A stretch of DNA of 15,712 nucleotides from an uncultured Acetatifactor sp. (GCA_910584435.1 CAJUAP010000037.1:21011-36722); one strand, 5' to 3'; positions 6,961 to 14,054 are shown, counted from the stretch's first letter. The notes: generated by a model from the sequence alone, not told the origin. Numbers and translations are program-made.

Positions 6961-8454
6961 TGGAACTGTGCCTTCAATAAATGATATCAGGCTGGCGGCA
7001 ATGGCATAGCGACCCCGTTCGTTGGGATGGGTGCCGTCTGACAGATAATAGTCTGCATTATGTTCCGTAACGGTAAAATCCCGATAATGATCCAGAAAAT
7101 ATAAATTCATTTCAGAAGAGAGTTCTTCCGCGGCATTGATATAGGTTATAAATTCGGAGCCTTTCTCGCTCATGGGTTCCGTACCCTGGCCAAACAGCTG
7201 GACGTGGGTGGGTGTCATGATGATGTACCGCGCATCGGGCAATATGATTTGCAGTGCGCGGATACAGCTGCGCAGACTGCCTGTGTAGGAGGCAATATCA
7301 TTGGGGTCATCAGGATTCGCAACCGGTACCCCGGAATAATAATCATTAATACCATAGTTGAAGATAAAGCAGAGCTTTTTGCCTTTCAACTCTTCTAAGA
7401 CAGTGCCGTCAGGGGCAAACATATTATTTCCTTCCGCAACGATAATATTTTCATCCACAAAGCGTCCGAAGATATCGGGAAGATCATTTCCTTCACCCCG
7501 GCGGGCAGCGCTGGTACCGCCGATGGCATAGTTATAGACGCAGGCCCCGGAAAGACCGGATATATACCCCGGAATGGAAGTGCTCCCTGTATAGTTGGCC
7601 AGAACACTGTCGCCAAAAAGCACAAGGCACCAATCGGACAAATCGGGATAAGAGGTGGGAGCGGCATTTTCGCGTGCGATCATGTCCCGCAGGGCGTTCC
7701 AGAAGGTATCTTCATTTGCCGGAGTAATCTCGTATCTGCCATCTCCGCAGAAGGTATTAGCGAAAACAGTAAATCCAATGTCTTCGTTGATATCGAAAAC
7801 ATTTTCTTCATAGTTACCGGGAACCATCATCAGCCATTCCTCGAAACCTGGAAAAAAAGTCACAACATTGGGAAAAGCAGACAATTCATTTACCAGAGTA
7901 TGATAAACGGTAAGCAGTGTATCCAGTTCTTCCGTTTCCAGATTGCGCCAGTAGTCAATGTAGGGGTACGGCAATAAGACGTTGAAGGAAATGCGGGGGT
8001 GAGCTTCTATGCAGCTGTATAAGCTTTTGGTGAGACATTCCTGCCATTTCCTGTCATTTTCGCCCACACTGTCCCATAAAAGCGCCGGGTCCAGACAGAG
8101 ATAGAGAAGGGAGATATCATTGCCGGATTCCAGAATACAGTCCAGATATTGGGATAGCTCCTTTGTATTTTTGACAGCATGAGAAGTTATTACAGTATTT
8201 AAAGCAAGGTAATAGGCGAAATCTTCCTCGCGGAAGCTTTTGGCAGAATGCATGGAGATGAGAGCACTATCGTATGTTTCCTGGGATAATCTGTTAAGAT
8301 CTTCTTTCATTTGTTCACGTTCGGAAGAAAAAACGCGCTGCCATAAGATGAAAAATGCAGGAAAGACAACACAAGCTGCGAGTAAAATGAATAGAATCCA
8401 ATTTGACCTGTGGGAATTTTTTTGAAAGCCGGATTTTACTTTTTGCCCTCTCAT
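6958..8454 (-). CDS. Membrane-anchored SGNH/GDSL-family hydrolase (extracytoplasmic esterase or acyltransferase)
   Basis: A 498-residue protein. I place the start at ATG 8454 (minus strand) because GAAAGGG lies 5 nt upstream; an in-frame TTG at 8496 has no site. One helix at about 19-40 after a basic N-terminus anchors it with the bulk outside the cell. The SGNH domain lies at about 275-495: FGDSVLANY with nucleophile S283, AIGGTSA (block II glycine, 311-312), NYGINDYY with N370, and LSDGTHP with D473 and H476. All four blocks are intact. Residues about 45-265 form an additional domain I do not recognise, rich in aromatic and acidic residues. Family members deacylate or O-acylate cell-surface glycans. 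It sits inside the glycan locus but on the opposite strand with its own promoter, suggesting separately controlled modification of the polymer. Substrate is unknown; DltD-like roles are an alternative. Confidence 0.88.
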   Translation of the reverse strand: MRGQKVKSGFQKNSHRSNWILFILLAACVVFPAFFILWQRVFSSEREQMKEDLNRLSQETYDSALISMHSAKSFREEDFAYYLALNTVITSHAVKNTKELSQYLDCILESGNDISLLYLCLDPALLWDSVGENDRKWQECLTKSLYSCIEAHPRISFNVLLPYPYIDYWRNLETEELDTLLTVYHTLVNELSAFPNVVTFFPGFEEWLMMVPGNYEENVFDINEDIGFTVFANTFCGDGRYEITPANEDTFWNALRDMIARENAAPTSYPDLSDWCLVLFGDSVLANYTGSTSIPGYISGLSGACVYNYAIGGTSAARRGEGNDLPDIFGRFVDENIIVAEGNNMFAPDGTVLEELKGKKLCFIFNYGINDYYSGVPVANPDDPNDIASYTGSLRSCIRALQIILPDARYIIMTPTHVQLFGQGTEPMSEKGSEFITYINAAEELSSEMNLYFLDHYRDFTVTEHNADYYLSDGTHPNERGRYAIAASLISFIEGTVP

Positions 8455-8508
8455 ATGCGCCCTTTCGTGAAAAAAGTCTGTGTTTTCCTGTACCAATTGA
8501 ACAGATGT

Positions 8509-8537
8509 ATTTTAACATAGGCGGAAGGAATTGTAAA
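8509..8537 (-). promoter_or_regulatory. Sigma70-type promoter for the SGNH hydrolase gene
   Basis: On the minus strand, TTTACA (8537-8532) and TAAAAT (8514-8509) are separated by exactly 17 bp; each matches its consensus hexamer at 5 of 6 positions. The predicted transcript start near 8502 gives a leader of about 50 nt before the chosen start at 8454. This also argues against the TTG at 8496, which would leave almost no leader. Confidence 0.65.
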
Positions 8538-8579
8538 GGCAGACACAGGCAGATTTTCGGCAGGGCAGTGCTATTTGGT

Positions 8580-8609
8580 ATTAGTCCAGCGGCGTGTCTG
8601 AACTGTTGC
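8580..8609. repeat. Single diverged copy of the 40-bp repeat family core
   Basis: ATTAGTCCAG, then GTGTCTGAACTGTTGC, aligns by hand with the core of the unit at 1731-1760 at about 22 of 30 positions, and shares CTGTTGC with the copy at 4104-4133. It lies upstream of the plus-strand promoter candidate at 8639-8667. Confidence 0.55.
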
Positions 8610-8638
8610 ACAGTTCACAAGTTTACCCTGGAAACGTG

Positions 8639-8667
8639 TTGGGAAATGTTTCGATAAACGATATAAT
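8639..8667 (+). promoter_or_regulatory. Candidate plus-strand sigma70 promoter
   Basis: TTGGGA (8639-8644) and a perfect TATAAT (8662-8667) lie 17 bp apart. A second perfect TATAAT is at 8672-8677 without a good -35 hexamer. No intact gene follows directly; the next is 455 bp away. It may be the surviving promoter of the decayed segment at 8718-8935 or give a long leader to the gene at 9122. Confidence 0.4.
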
Positions 8668-8717
8668 ATGCTATAATATTCAAGATATCGGTAAATAAGC
8701 AGGGGTTTTGGCAGTAG

Positions 8718-8935
8718 GCAAGCGGCAGTTTAGATGAAAATTTTTACAATTGGCAGGAGATTGCGGCAGACTTAAAAACATATGGACCGATTCTTGGCAC
8801 GAGTATCAGTTATTTGGAGCTTCCGACAGAAGTTAGAGGACTTGCAGGATTTCTGCATAGACCTGTAGATGTTAAGATCTCGATGAGGTTTATCAGATAG
8901 AAAACGGGCTATTGGAAAAGCTGTGTACATGATTA
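8718..8935 (+). pseudogene. Possible remnant of a broken protein-coding gene
   Basis: From 8718 to the stop at 8898-8900 a frame stays open for 60 codons and reads like a real protein (ENFYNWQEIAADLKTYGPIL, then YLELPTEVRGLAGFLHRP), but it follows directly on a stop at 8715 and has no start codon with a binding site. Near 8882 a neighbouring frame continues in protein-like fashion (DEVYQIENGLLEKLCT, then stop), as if one base was lost or gained. I do not recognise the family. It could be chance open sequence. Confidence 0.3.
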
Positions 8936-9121
8936 CCCAATATGGCGTCCGGCAGCAGTAACACTCTTGCAATAATTTATGCGGTAGTATATACTAATGT
9001 GTAAACTGCCGGTGTACCTGGCGGCTATATGGGAGTTGAGGGCCGGGGAGCGGGTATGATGTGTGTTATGTAGGGGGTGTACCTGCGGCTGCAGGGGAGT
9101 TGAGGGGAGAACGTTGAGAGG
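8901..9121. other. Non-coding leader region before the PTPS-related membrane protein gene
   Basis: No intact gene. A candidate promoter is TTGCAA (8967-8972), 17 bp, TATACT (8990-8995), whose -10 box overlaps the palindrome AGTATATACT (8986-8995). Downstream is an imperfect direct repeat: 9011-9042 and 9076-9107 both run GGTGTACCTG to GGGAGTTGAGG. The promoter call is weak. Confidence 0.4.
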
Positions 9122-11662
9122 ATGGGCTGCCGTATGAAACAATTGAGAATGTATTGCCGATTGAATAAAACGCAGTGGGCAATTTTAGGAGTATTGGCGG
9201 TAATCGGCATTTACCTTCTGATGAATGCCGGGCCGTATAAGAAGGAATGGGATAATAATCTCAATCCTCTGCAGCTTGGATTTCTGCAGGAAGGTGAATA
9301 TACCATCGAAATTACATATGAAGATTCGCCGGAGGGCAATCGGATTCTGGTGTGGTCGGATGAAATGGCGGATGCGTATAACCAGATGGGTCTCCTTTTG
9401 GCAGAACAGGAAATCAAAGGAGGTTCGGGGGTGGTTCATGTGCCTCTGTCTCTGGAACATCCTGCATATGGCGTCCGTGTACGGACAATGCTGGATGAAG
9501 AAGATGCGGGATACCTGGCTAAGGTGTTGATTCAAAGCAACCATCTTGTGTATAAGGATAATTATGTTCTGGGTGCTGTTGTGATATTGACAGGTGTACT
9601 GCTTGCAGTCTGGTTCGGGCGTATGAACCGGTCTTTGGCATCAGATGGTGTTTGGCCATGGCAGAAGATGTTTCTGGGATATCCGGAGAAGTACAGTATG
9701 CCCCTTGTGCTGGCAGGATTGGGCTTGCTGGCAAGTCTGCCGCTGTTGTCGGATGCGCTTCTCTGGGGAGATGATACGGCGTTTCACCTTGTCCGGCTGG
9801 AGGGGATTTATCAGGGAATAAGGACGGGGGATTTCCCTGTGCGGATTACACCGCAGCAGATGGAGGGGTATGGCAGCCTGACGGCGGCAATGTATCCTCA
9901 GCTGTTCCTGTATCCTGTGGCGCTGCTCAGGTTTCTGGGCGTATCTCTCATGGTGAGTTACAAAATATTGCTGGTGCTTATCAATATTGCAACGGCTTTT
10001 GGGGCATATTATGCGGCGGCAAATGTGTGCGAATCCAGGAAGATTGGTTTGTGGATGAGTATTCTCTATACGTTTTCTGTTTACCGCCTAAGCAATATTT
10101 ATGTGCGAGGGGCTTTAGGGGAAGGGCTTGCCATGGTGTTCCTGCCTCTGGTCATATGGGGGGTGTATGAGGTACTGTGGGGAAAGGGCAGGTGGATGAT
10201 ACTGGTGCTCGGTATGACAGGTATGCTGGAATCCCATGTGCTTTCCACGCAATTGTGTGTTCTGTTTATGGGGGCCGAATTAGTATTCTGGCTGTGCAGC
10301 AGGAAAAAGCAGCAGTTTGGAAAGAGGTTTTGGAATGGCTGCAAGGCAGTGTTGGTGACAGTGCTGTTAAATGCTTCTTTTCTGCTTCCGTTTCTCTATT
10401 TTTGCGGAGAAGATTTCCAATGTTTTCATATGCCGCTGGAGACTTTTGAACATGCCGCATATTTTTCCCAGCTTTTTTCGCTCTTTCCCTCAGTGGGAGG
10501 GGCATCTCTGGGGCTGGGAACTACTCAGCATGAGATGCCCATTACGATTGGCGGCGTCCTGCTGGCCGGCGTTATTTTGTTCTTGTTTCTGCTGGGGAAA
10601 AGCGGCGGCAGTCAGTCAGAGGGCAATAGTCAGCTGGAAGGTAATGACAGTGGCCGGACGGAAGGTAAAGGGAACAGTCAGCCGGGAAGTGATGACAGTG
10701 GCCGGACGGAAGGTAAAGGGAACAGTCAGCCGGGAAGTGATGACAGTGGCCGGACGGAAGGTAAAGGGAACAGTCAGCCGGGAAGTAACGGCAGTGGCCG
10801 GTCGGAAGGGAACGGCAGCAGACGGGGATGGCAGGGCGCTGGAATGCACTGTTTTGTGTATGGGGGGATTGCCATTTTGATGTCTTCGTGGCTTTTTCCG
10901 GGAGAGAAATTGGTGCAGTGGGAGGCACTGCGCAGTTTTTTTACAACGCTGCAGTTTTCGTGGAGATTTTTAGGGCCGGCAACGGTCTGCTGGAGCCTGA
11001 CTGCGGCCATAGGAATTGTGGGCGTTTCGGAAGGAGCATTTGAGCATTGTCTGCGGCAGGATGTGGATGCGGATGAGGAAAAAAGAACAGGAAGAATCCA
11101 TGGGGAAGGGGAAGGTACGGGCGGCCGCAGAATGATTTACGGTATGATGGCAGTGCTTGTGGCGGCAGCCTCCTTCTATTTCTTCGATCAACTGGCACAG
11201 GAGCGTGAACAGCGTGCGGATAAGATGGAATTGGAGGGCATGAGTAATGGCGACGGTATGTATTTGTACCGTGACAGTGAGAAGTTCCGCGCCATTCAGC
11301 TGGACTATCACCGCAGGGAAGCGGTTATCAGAACAGACCAGGGCGGAGGAATGAAATACGCTGATTACCGGAAGGAAGGCAGTCATATTCATGTGGAAGT
11401 GACGCCCGTGGGAAAAGGAGCGGATATTTTACTGTTTCCCCTCTATTGGTTTCCGGGATATGAAATTACTGTAAATGGTGAAAGTGTTCCCGTTTTCCCA
11501 CAGGATACGCTTGTGGCGTGCAGGGCGCCTGTAGAAAAGGCAGTGATAGAAGTGCGCTATGGGGGATTCCCGGCGTTCAGAGCGGCGGATATTGTTACAT
11601 TGGTGACGTTCTGCAGTATACTTGGGGGGATGTTCTATGTCCGGAGAAAGGCTTCCGGCTGA
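9122..11662 (+). CDS. Large polytopic membrane protein, PTPS-related/YfhO-like (GT-C superfamily), with in-frame minisatellite
   Basis: An 846-residue protein. The start is uncertain between ATG 9122 and ATG 9134 (MKQLRMYC); AGAGG at 9117-9121 favours the second slightly. Layout: helix at about 19-34; an outer beta-rich domain at about 37-145; helix at about 148-166; then a polytopic core. W-G-D-D-T-A-F-H (215-222) and the FPVRITPQ region (238-245) are typical of the PF10131 group, annotated as 6-pyruvoyl-tetrahydropterin synthase-related membrane protein, which belongs with GT-C/YfhO-like proteins. The C-terminus (FPLYWFPGYEITVNGE) resembles the beta domain ending YfhO proteins, followed by a last helix. 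Residues about 501-564 are four 16-residue repeats in a hydrophilic loop between helices. The acidic pair D217/D218 could be catalytic. Role proposed: glycosyl transfer from a lipid-linked donor outside the cell. Exact reaction unknown. Confidence 0.82.
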   Translation: MGCRMKQLRMYCRLNKTQWAILGVLAVIGIYLLMNAGPYKKEWDNNLNPLQLGFLQEGEYTIEITYEDSPEGNRILVWSDEMADAYNQMGLLLAEQEIKGGSGVVHVPLSLEHPAYGVRVRTMLDEEDAGYLAKVLIQSNHLVYKDNYVLGAVVILTGVLLAVWFGRMNRSLASDGVWPWQKMFLGYPEKYSMPLVLAGLGLLASLPLLSDALLWGDDTAFHLVRLEGIYQGIRTGDFPVRITPQQMEGYGSLTAAMYPQLFLYPVALLRFLGVSLMVSYKILLVLINIATAFGAYYAAANVCESRKIGLWMSILYTFSVYRLSNIYVRGALGEGLAMVFLPLVIWGVYEVLWGKGRWMILVLGMTGMLESHVLSTQLCVLFMGAELVFWLCSRKKQQFGKRFWNGCKAVLVTVLLNASFLLPFLYFCGEDFQCFHMPLETFEHAAYFSQLFSLFPSVGGASLGLGTTQHEMPITIGGVLLAGVILFLFLLGKSGGSQSEGNSQLEGNDSGRTEGKGNSQPGSDDSGRTEGKGNSQPGSDDSGRTEGKGNSQPGSNGSGRSEGNGSRRGWQGAGMHCFVYGGIAILMSSWLFPGEKLVQWEALRSFFTTLQFSWRFLGPATVCWSLTAAIGIVGVSEGAFEHCLRQDVDADEEKRTGRIHGEGEGTGGRRMIYGMMAVLVAAASFYFFDQLAQEREQRADKMELEGMSNGDGMYLYRDSEKFRAIQLDYHRREAVIRTDQGGGMKYADYRKEGSHIHVEVTPVGKGADILLFPLYWFPGYEITVNGESVPVFPQDTLVACRAPVEKAVIEVRYGGFPAFRAADIVTLVTFCSILGGMFYVRRKASG
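10622..10813 (+). repeat. 48-bp in-frame minisatellite (4 units, 16 codons each)
   Basis: Units run 10622-10669, 10670-10717, 10718-10765 and 10766-10813, encoding GNSQ(LEGN/PGSD/PGSN)..SGR(T/S)EG(K/N). Units 2 and 3 are identical; units 1 and 4 are diverged, the usual pattern of an array growing from its middle. The peptide is Gly/Ser/Asp-rich, hydrophilic and probably disordered, and joins two membrane segments of the PTPS-related protein. Confidence 0.92.
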
Positions 11663-11663
11663 C

Positions 11664-11703
11664 GGGAGGGGAAAAGTGCGCTAAAGCGCACTGCGGAACT
11701 AAA
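11664..11703. repeat. 40-bp hairpin-containing direct repeat, copy 1
   Basis: Identical over 40 bp to 11783-11822. It starts GGGAGGGG and holds a perfect 8-bp inverted repeat, AGTGCGCT and AGCGCACT with a 2-nt loop (11675-11692), then GCGGAACTAAA. It begins one base after the upstream stop codon. Confidence 0.9.
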
Positions 11704-11719
11704 ACAGCAACGAACCGGA

Positions 11720-11783
11720 CAAGCCCCGGAAGGATTTTCTGACGCGTCTGCGGCAGGAAAATCTTCCGGATTCAGGGGGCTTG
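11720..11783. repeat. Imperfect inverted repeat between the two hairpin elements
   Basis: CAAGCCCC plus GGAAGGATTTTCTG (11720-11741) pairs with the reverse complement of 11754-11783, with about six unpaired bases in the right arm. The RNA would form a long stem around a small loop. No T run follows, so it is not an ordinary terminator; it could be an attenuator, a processing site or part of a small mobile repeat. Confidence 0.55.
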
Positions 11784-11822
11784 GGAGGGGAAAAGTGCGC
11801 TAAAGCGCACTGCGGAACTAAA
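11783..11822. repeat. 40-bp hairpin-containing direct repeat, copy 2
   Basis: Exact second copy of 11664-11703, 119 bp downstream, with the palindrome at 11794-11811. It ends just before the ribosome binding site (GGAAGG, 11825-11830) of the following gene. The upstream extension of that gene's frame through this copy is treated as untranslated. Confidence 0.9.
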
Positions 11823-11837
11823 TTGGAAGGAACGGAT

Positions 11838-13646
11838 ATGAAGGAAAATTTTTTGCATCTGTGCCGGAATAAATTGTATACGGCAATGGTGGGGCTTACG
11901 GCTGTATGCAGCTATGGCTTTCTGGTGACGCACCAGACGGTGGGGATTGATGACACACCGTATGCTTACTATTTTGAAGAAGGGCTGAATGTCATTGTAG
12001 GAAGATGGTTTTTGTTTCTGCTCAATAAAGTGTTCCATGTATCTGAGTTCACTCCTTTTTTGACGGATTTGGCCGGTGTATTGTTATTTATGGCAGCGGT
12101 GACGGTGTGGTGTGCTCTGCTGCGCTCCATCTGCGGGGACAGAGTGCCCGTATGGGGGTATGCGTTCTTTTCCTGCATTTTTTTGTCCTGTCCGCTGATT
12201 GCGGAGGTGTATACTTATTACCTTCATAATGGAGTCTCTGTGGGATATTTGTGTACGGGATTGAGTTTATATTTTTTTAAAGAGCTTACGGAGCAGACAA
12301 AGGATTGGAAAAAAGCGCTTTGGACAGGAATGAAAATCACAGCATTTCTTGTGGCTGCATTGGGGTGCTATGAGTCTTTTATGATTGTATGGCTGCTGGG
12401 GGTGTTCCTGGTGCTGCTGACGAAATGTTATATGGGTATTGGTGTCAGAGTGATTGCTTCACTGGTGAGGGGAGCGGTGGCAGCAGCGGCCGCCATAGTG
12501 CTGAGAAGTGTGATGATTGCCGTGAATATTGCCTGTTTCGGGCTGGGAGATATGCAGGATGAAGCTGTTTCCCGTTCTGTGATGCAGATGGCAGGATGGA
12601 TGTTTGAACCGGGGGCATTTGCTGAGTTTGCCATGGTGGTAAAGAGGGTTTTTGTGATGTATGGCGTGTTTGCATATGCCTATTATCCTGTTAAGGTTTT
12701 CTTGCTGGCTGTGGCTGTTATGGCGGTAGGTGGGGGGTATTATGCCATCCGGCGGAAAAACGGCTGGATTGCGCTGCTGACTTTTGGGAGTTTTCTGGTA
12801 TCTTTTTTATTGGTGGTGGTGGAAGGGAAGGCAACCTTGTATCGTTCCGCACAGTTCCTGCCCGTGATATGCGGGTATGGGGCATTTCTGGCGGCATATG
12901 GGGCGGAAGGGCTGCGCTGCCGGAAATCATTGCCGGGGATAAGCCGGAAAGGAAAAGTGCTGGCAGGGAAGGCTTTGAGGGGGACAAGCCGGAAAGGAAA
13001 AGTGCTGGCAGGGAAGGCTTTGAGGGAGACAAGCCGGAAAGGAAAAGTGCTGGCAGAGGAATCTTTGAAGGAGGTAAAACGGAAAGGAGGATCTGTGCAT
13101 GAGCAGATTATAAAATATATGGTGGTTTTTGCATTGTGTGTGGTGTTGTGGAACCAGTGTTTTGACATAAACAGGTGGTTTTATGTTGACTGGATGAAGT
13201 ATGAGTCCGCTGTGGAAATGGCAGGGCAGATTGCCTGCAGACTGGAACAGCAGTACGATATTTCCAAACCGGTGGTGTTTACCGGAACATATCAGGTACC
13301 TCGCGGAATTATTGGCGATGCCTATGTGGGATATAATACGGAGACCTTTTACCGGATGAAACGTTTGACGGATTTGGTGGACGAGCATTTGCTGGATAAA
13401 TTTTACCGGGAATATGGTGTGTGGGTGGCGCAGACACCGGCGCTGTCTGTGTTGGACTGGGGGGTGAATGCCTTTGGAAATGATGCGGAGCTGGTGCGCT
13501 TTTTTGCCATGCATGGGTATGAACTTGTTGCGAATATGGATGCGGAGCGGTTCGAGGCAGCACTGCAATATTCTATTGACTGGCCCGGATTCCCACAGGA
13601 AGGTTCCATCGCGGATATGGGGGATTATATTATAGTGCATTTTTGA
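11838..13646 (+). CDS. GtrII-like (Glucos_trans_II) polytopic membrane glycosyltransferase, with in-frame minisatellite
   Basis: A 602-residue protein. The start is ATG 11838 with GGAAGG 7 nt upstream; the frame is open back to 11781 but that part is the hairpin repeat. The first helix is at about 13-31, followed by an outer loop with G-I-D-D-T-P-Y-A-Y-Y (36-45) and G-R-W-F (55-58), a pattern I associate with the Glucos_trans_II (GtrII) family, where the acidic pair (D38, D39) is the likely GT-C catalytic site. About ten hydrophobic segments run to residue ~360. A strongly basic 15-residue repeat follows (369-413), then one more helix near 425-441 and a hydrophilic C-terminal domain of about 155 residues. 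GtrII proteins transfer a sugar from undecaprenyl phosphate onto a surface polysaccharide outside the cell; the ArnC/GtrB-like enzyme in this locus could supply the donor. Family call by eye only. Confidence 0.8.
   Translation: MKENFLHLCRNKLYTAMVGLTAVCSYGFLVTHQTVGIDDTPYAYYFEEGLNVIVGRWFLFLLNKVFHVSEFTPFLTDLAGVLLFMAAVTVWCALLRSICGDRVPVWGYAFFSCIFLSCPLIAEVYTYYLHNGVSVGYLCTGLSLYFFKELTEQTKDWKKALWTGMKITAFLVAALGCYESFMIVWLLGVFLVLLTKCYMGIGVRVIASLVRGAVAAAAAIVLRSVMIAVNIACFGLGDMQDEAVSRSVMQMAGWMFEPGAFAEFAMVVKRVFVMYGVFAYAYYPVKVFLLAVAVMAVGGGYYAIRRKNGWIALLTFGSFLVSFLLVVVEGKATLYRSAQFLPVICGYGAFLAAYGAEGLRCRKSLPGISRKGKVLAGKALRGTSRKGKVLAGKALRETSRKGKVLAEESLKEVKRKGGSVHEQIIKYMVVFALCVVLWNQCFDINRWFYVDWMKYESAVEMAGQIACRLEQQYDISKPVVFTGTYQVPRGIIGDAYVGYNTETFYRMKRLTDLVDEHLLDKFYREYGVWVAQTPALSVLDWGVNAFGNDAELVRFFAMHGYELVANMDAERFEAALQYSIDWPGFPQEGSIADMGDYIIVHF
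12942..13076 (+). repeat. 45-bp in-frame minisatellite (3 units, 15 codons each)
   Basis: Units 12942-12986, 12987-13031 and 13032-13076 encode SRKGKVLAGKALRGT, SRKGKVLAGKALRET and SRKGKVLAEESLKEV; a broken fourth begins KRKGG. The first two differ by a single residue. The repeat adds about five positive charges per unit in the loop before the last helix, which by the positive-inside rule should be cytoplasmic. Confidence 0.92.
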
Positions 13647-13719
13647 TCGTTTCTTGCTTTACAGGTTTTGTAAAACCACATTTAATGAATTGATGTTTCT
13701 TTTCTCTTTCTAAGTTTCC

Positions 13720-13748
13720 TGGAAGAACGCAGGGGCGGCGTTCTTCCA
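13720..13748. other. Perfect 11-bp hairpin in the convergent intergenic region
   Basis: TGGAAGAACGC (13720-13730) and GCGTTCTTCCA (13738-13748) surround a 7-nt loop. It lies between the stop of the GtrII-like gene (13646) and the stop of the convergent small gene (13818), where a two-way terminator would be expected, but neither strand has a T run right after it. A smaller inverted repeat, GGTTTT-GT-AAAACC, is at 13664-13677. The rest of 13647-13817 shows nothing. Confidence 0.45.
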
Positions 13749-13817
13749 AGTGTGTCCTTTGCGCTTTAACTGCACCGGTTCGTGTATTGTCTGTGCCGGC
13801 GGTGACATGAATTGAGG

Positions 13818-14054
13818 CTAATGGTTGTTGTTCGATGCTGAAGAATGCCCTCCGGCGCTGACTTTCATAATATTATTATAGTTCTCACTCGGATAAACAT
13901 AATCATCCGGCATCATTGTTGTTTCATAGGTATCTCGAATAAGATCATCTGCCAACTCATCTATCTGCTGTTCCGCCAGTTCCACAGCTTCTTTATGAGG
14001 ATTGACAGCAGCAGCCAGTGCCTCTATGCTGTTTGAGATTCTGCTGATTGCCAT
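13818..14054 (-). CDS. Small protein of unknown function, 78 residues
   Basis: I do not recognise this gene. The start is ATG 14054 (MAISRISNSIEAL), chosen because an almost ideal Shine-Dalgarno AAGGAGGTG ends 7 nt before it; the in-frame GTG at 14063 overlaps that site. This signal is the main reason to call it real. Residues about 1-45 are Ala/Glu/Leu-rich and should form one or two amphipathic helices, including VELAEQQIDELADDLIRDTY. The tail is polar and ends in a Ser/Asn/His-rich stretch (HSSASNNNH). There is no signal peptide, membrane segment or cysteine after the start. It is on the same strand as the antiporter and kinase but 146 bp away. It could be a small regulatory or secreted peptide; no function is claimed. 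Confidence 0.65.
   Translation of the reverse strand: MAISRISNSIEALAAAVNPHKEAVELAEQQIDELADDLIRDTYETTMMPDDYVYPSENYNNIMKVSAGGHSSASNNNH

Noticed and set aside
8403..8657. 84-residue plus-strand frame across the SGNH gene start and promoter
   Set aside because: It overlaps the 5' end and promoter of the well-supported SGNH gene and has no domain or binding site.
10371..10880. 169-residue plus-strand frame with repeated VAGRKVKGTVSREVMT
   Set aside because: An alternative frame of the 48-bp minisatellite inside the PTPS-related gene; the main frame has full domain support.
12927..13640. 237-residue minus-strand frame
   Set aside because: Shadow of the GtrII-like gene; its C-terminal repeats merely mirror the 45-bp minisatellite.
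13720..13748. Firm call of a Rho-independent terminator
   Set aside because: The stem is perfect, but no T run follows on either strand, so it is listed only as a hairpin.
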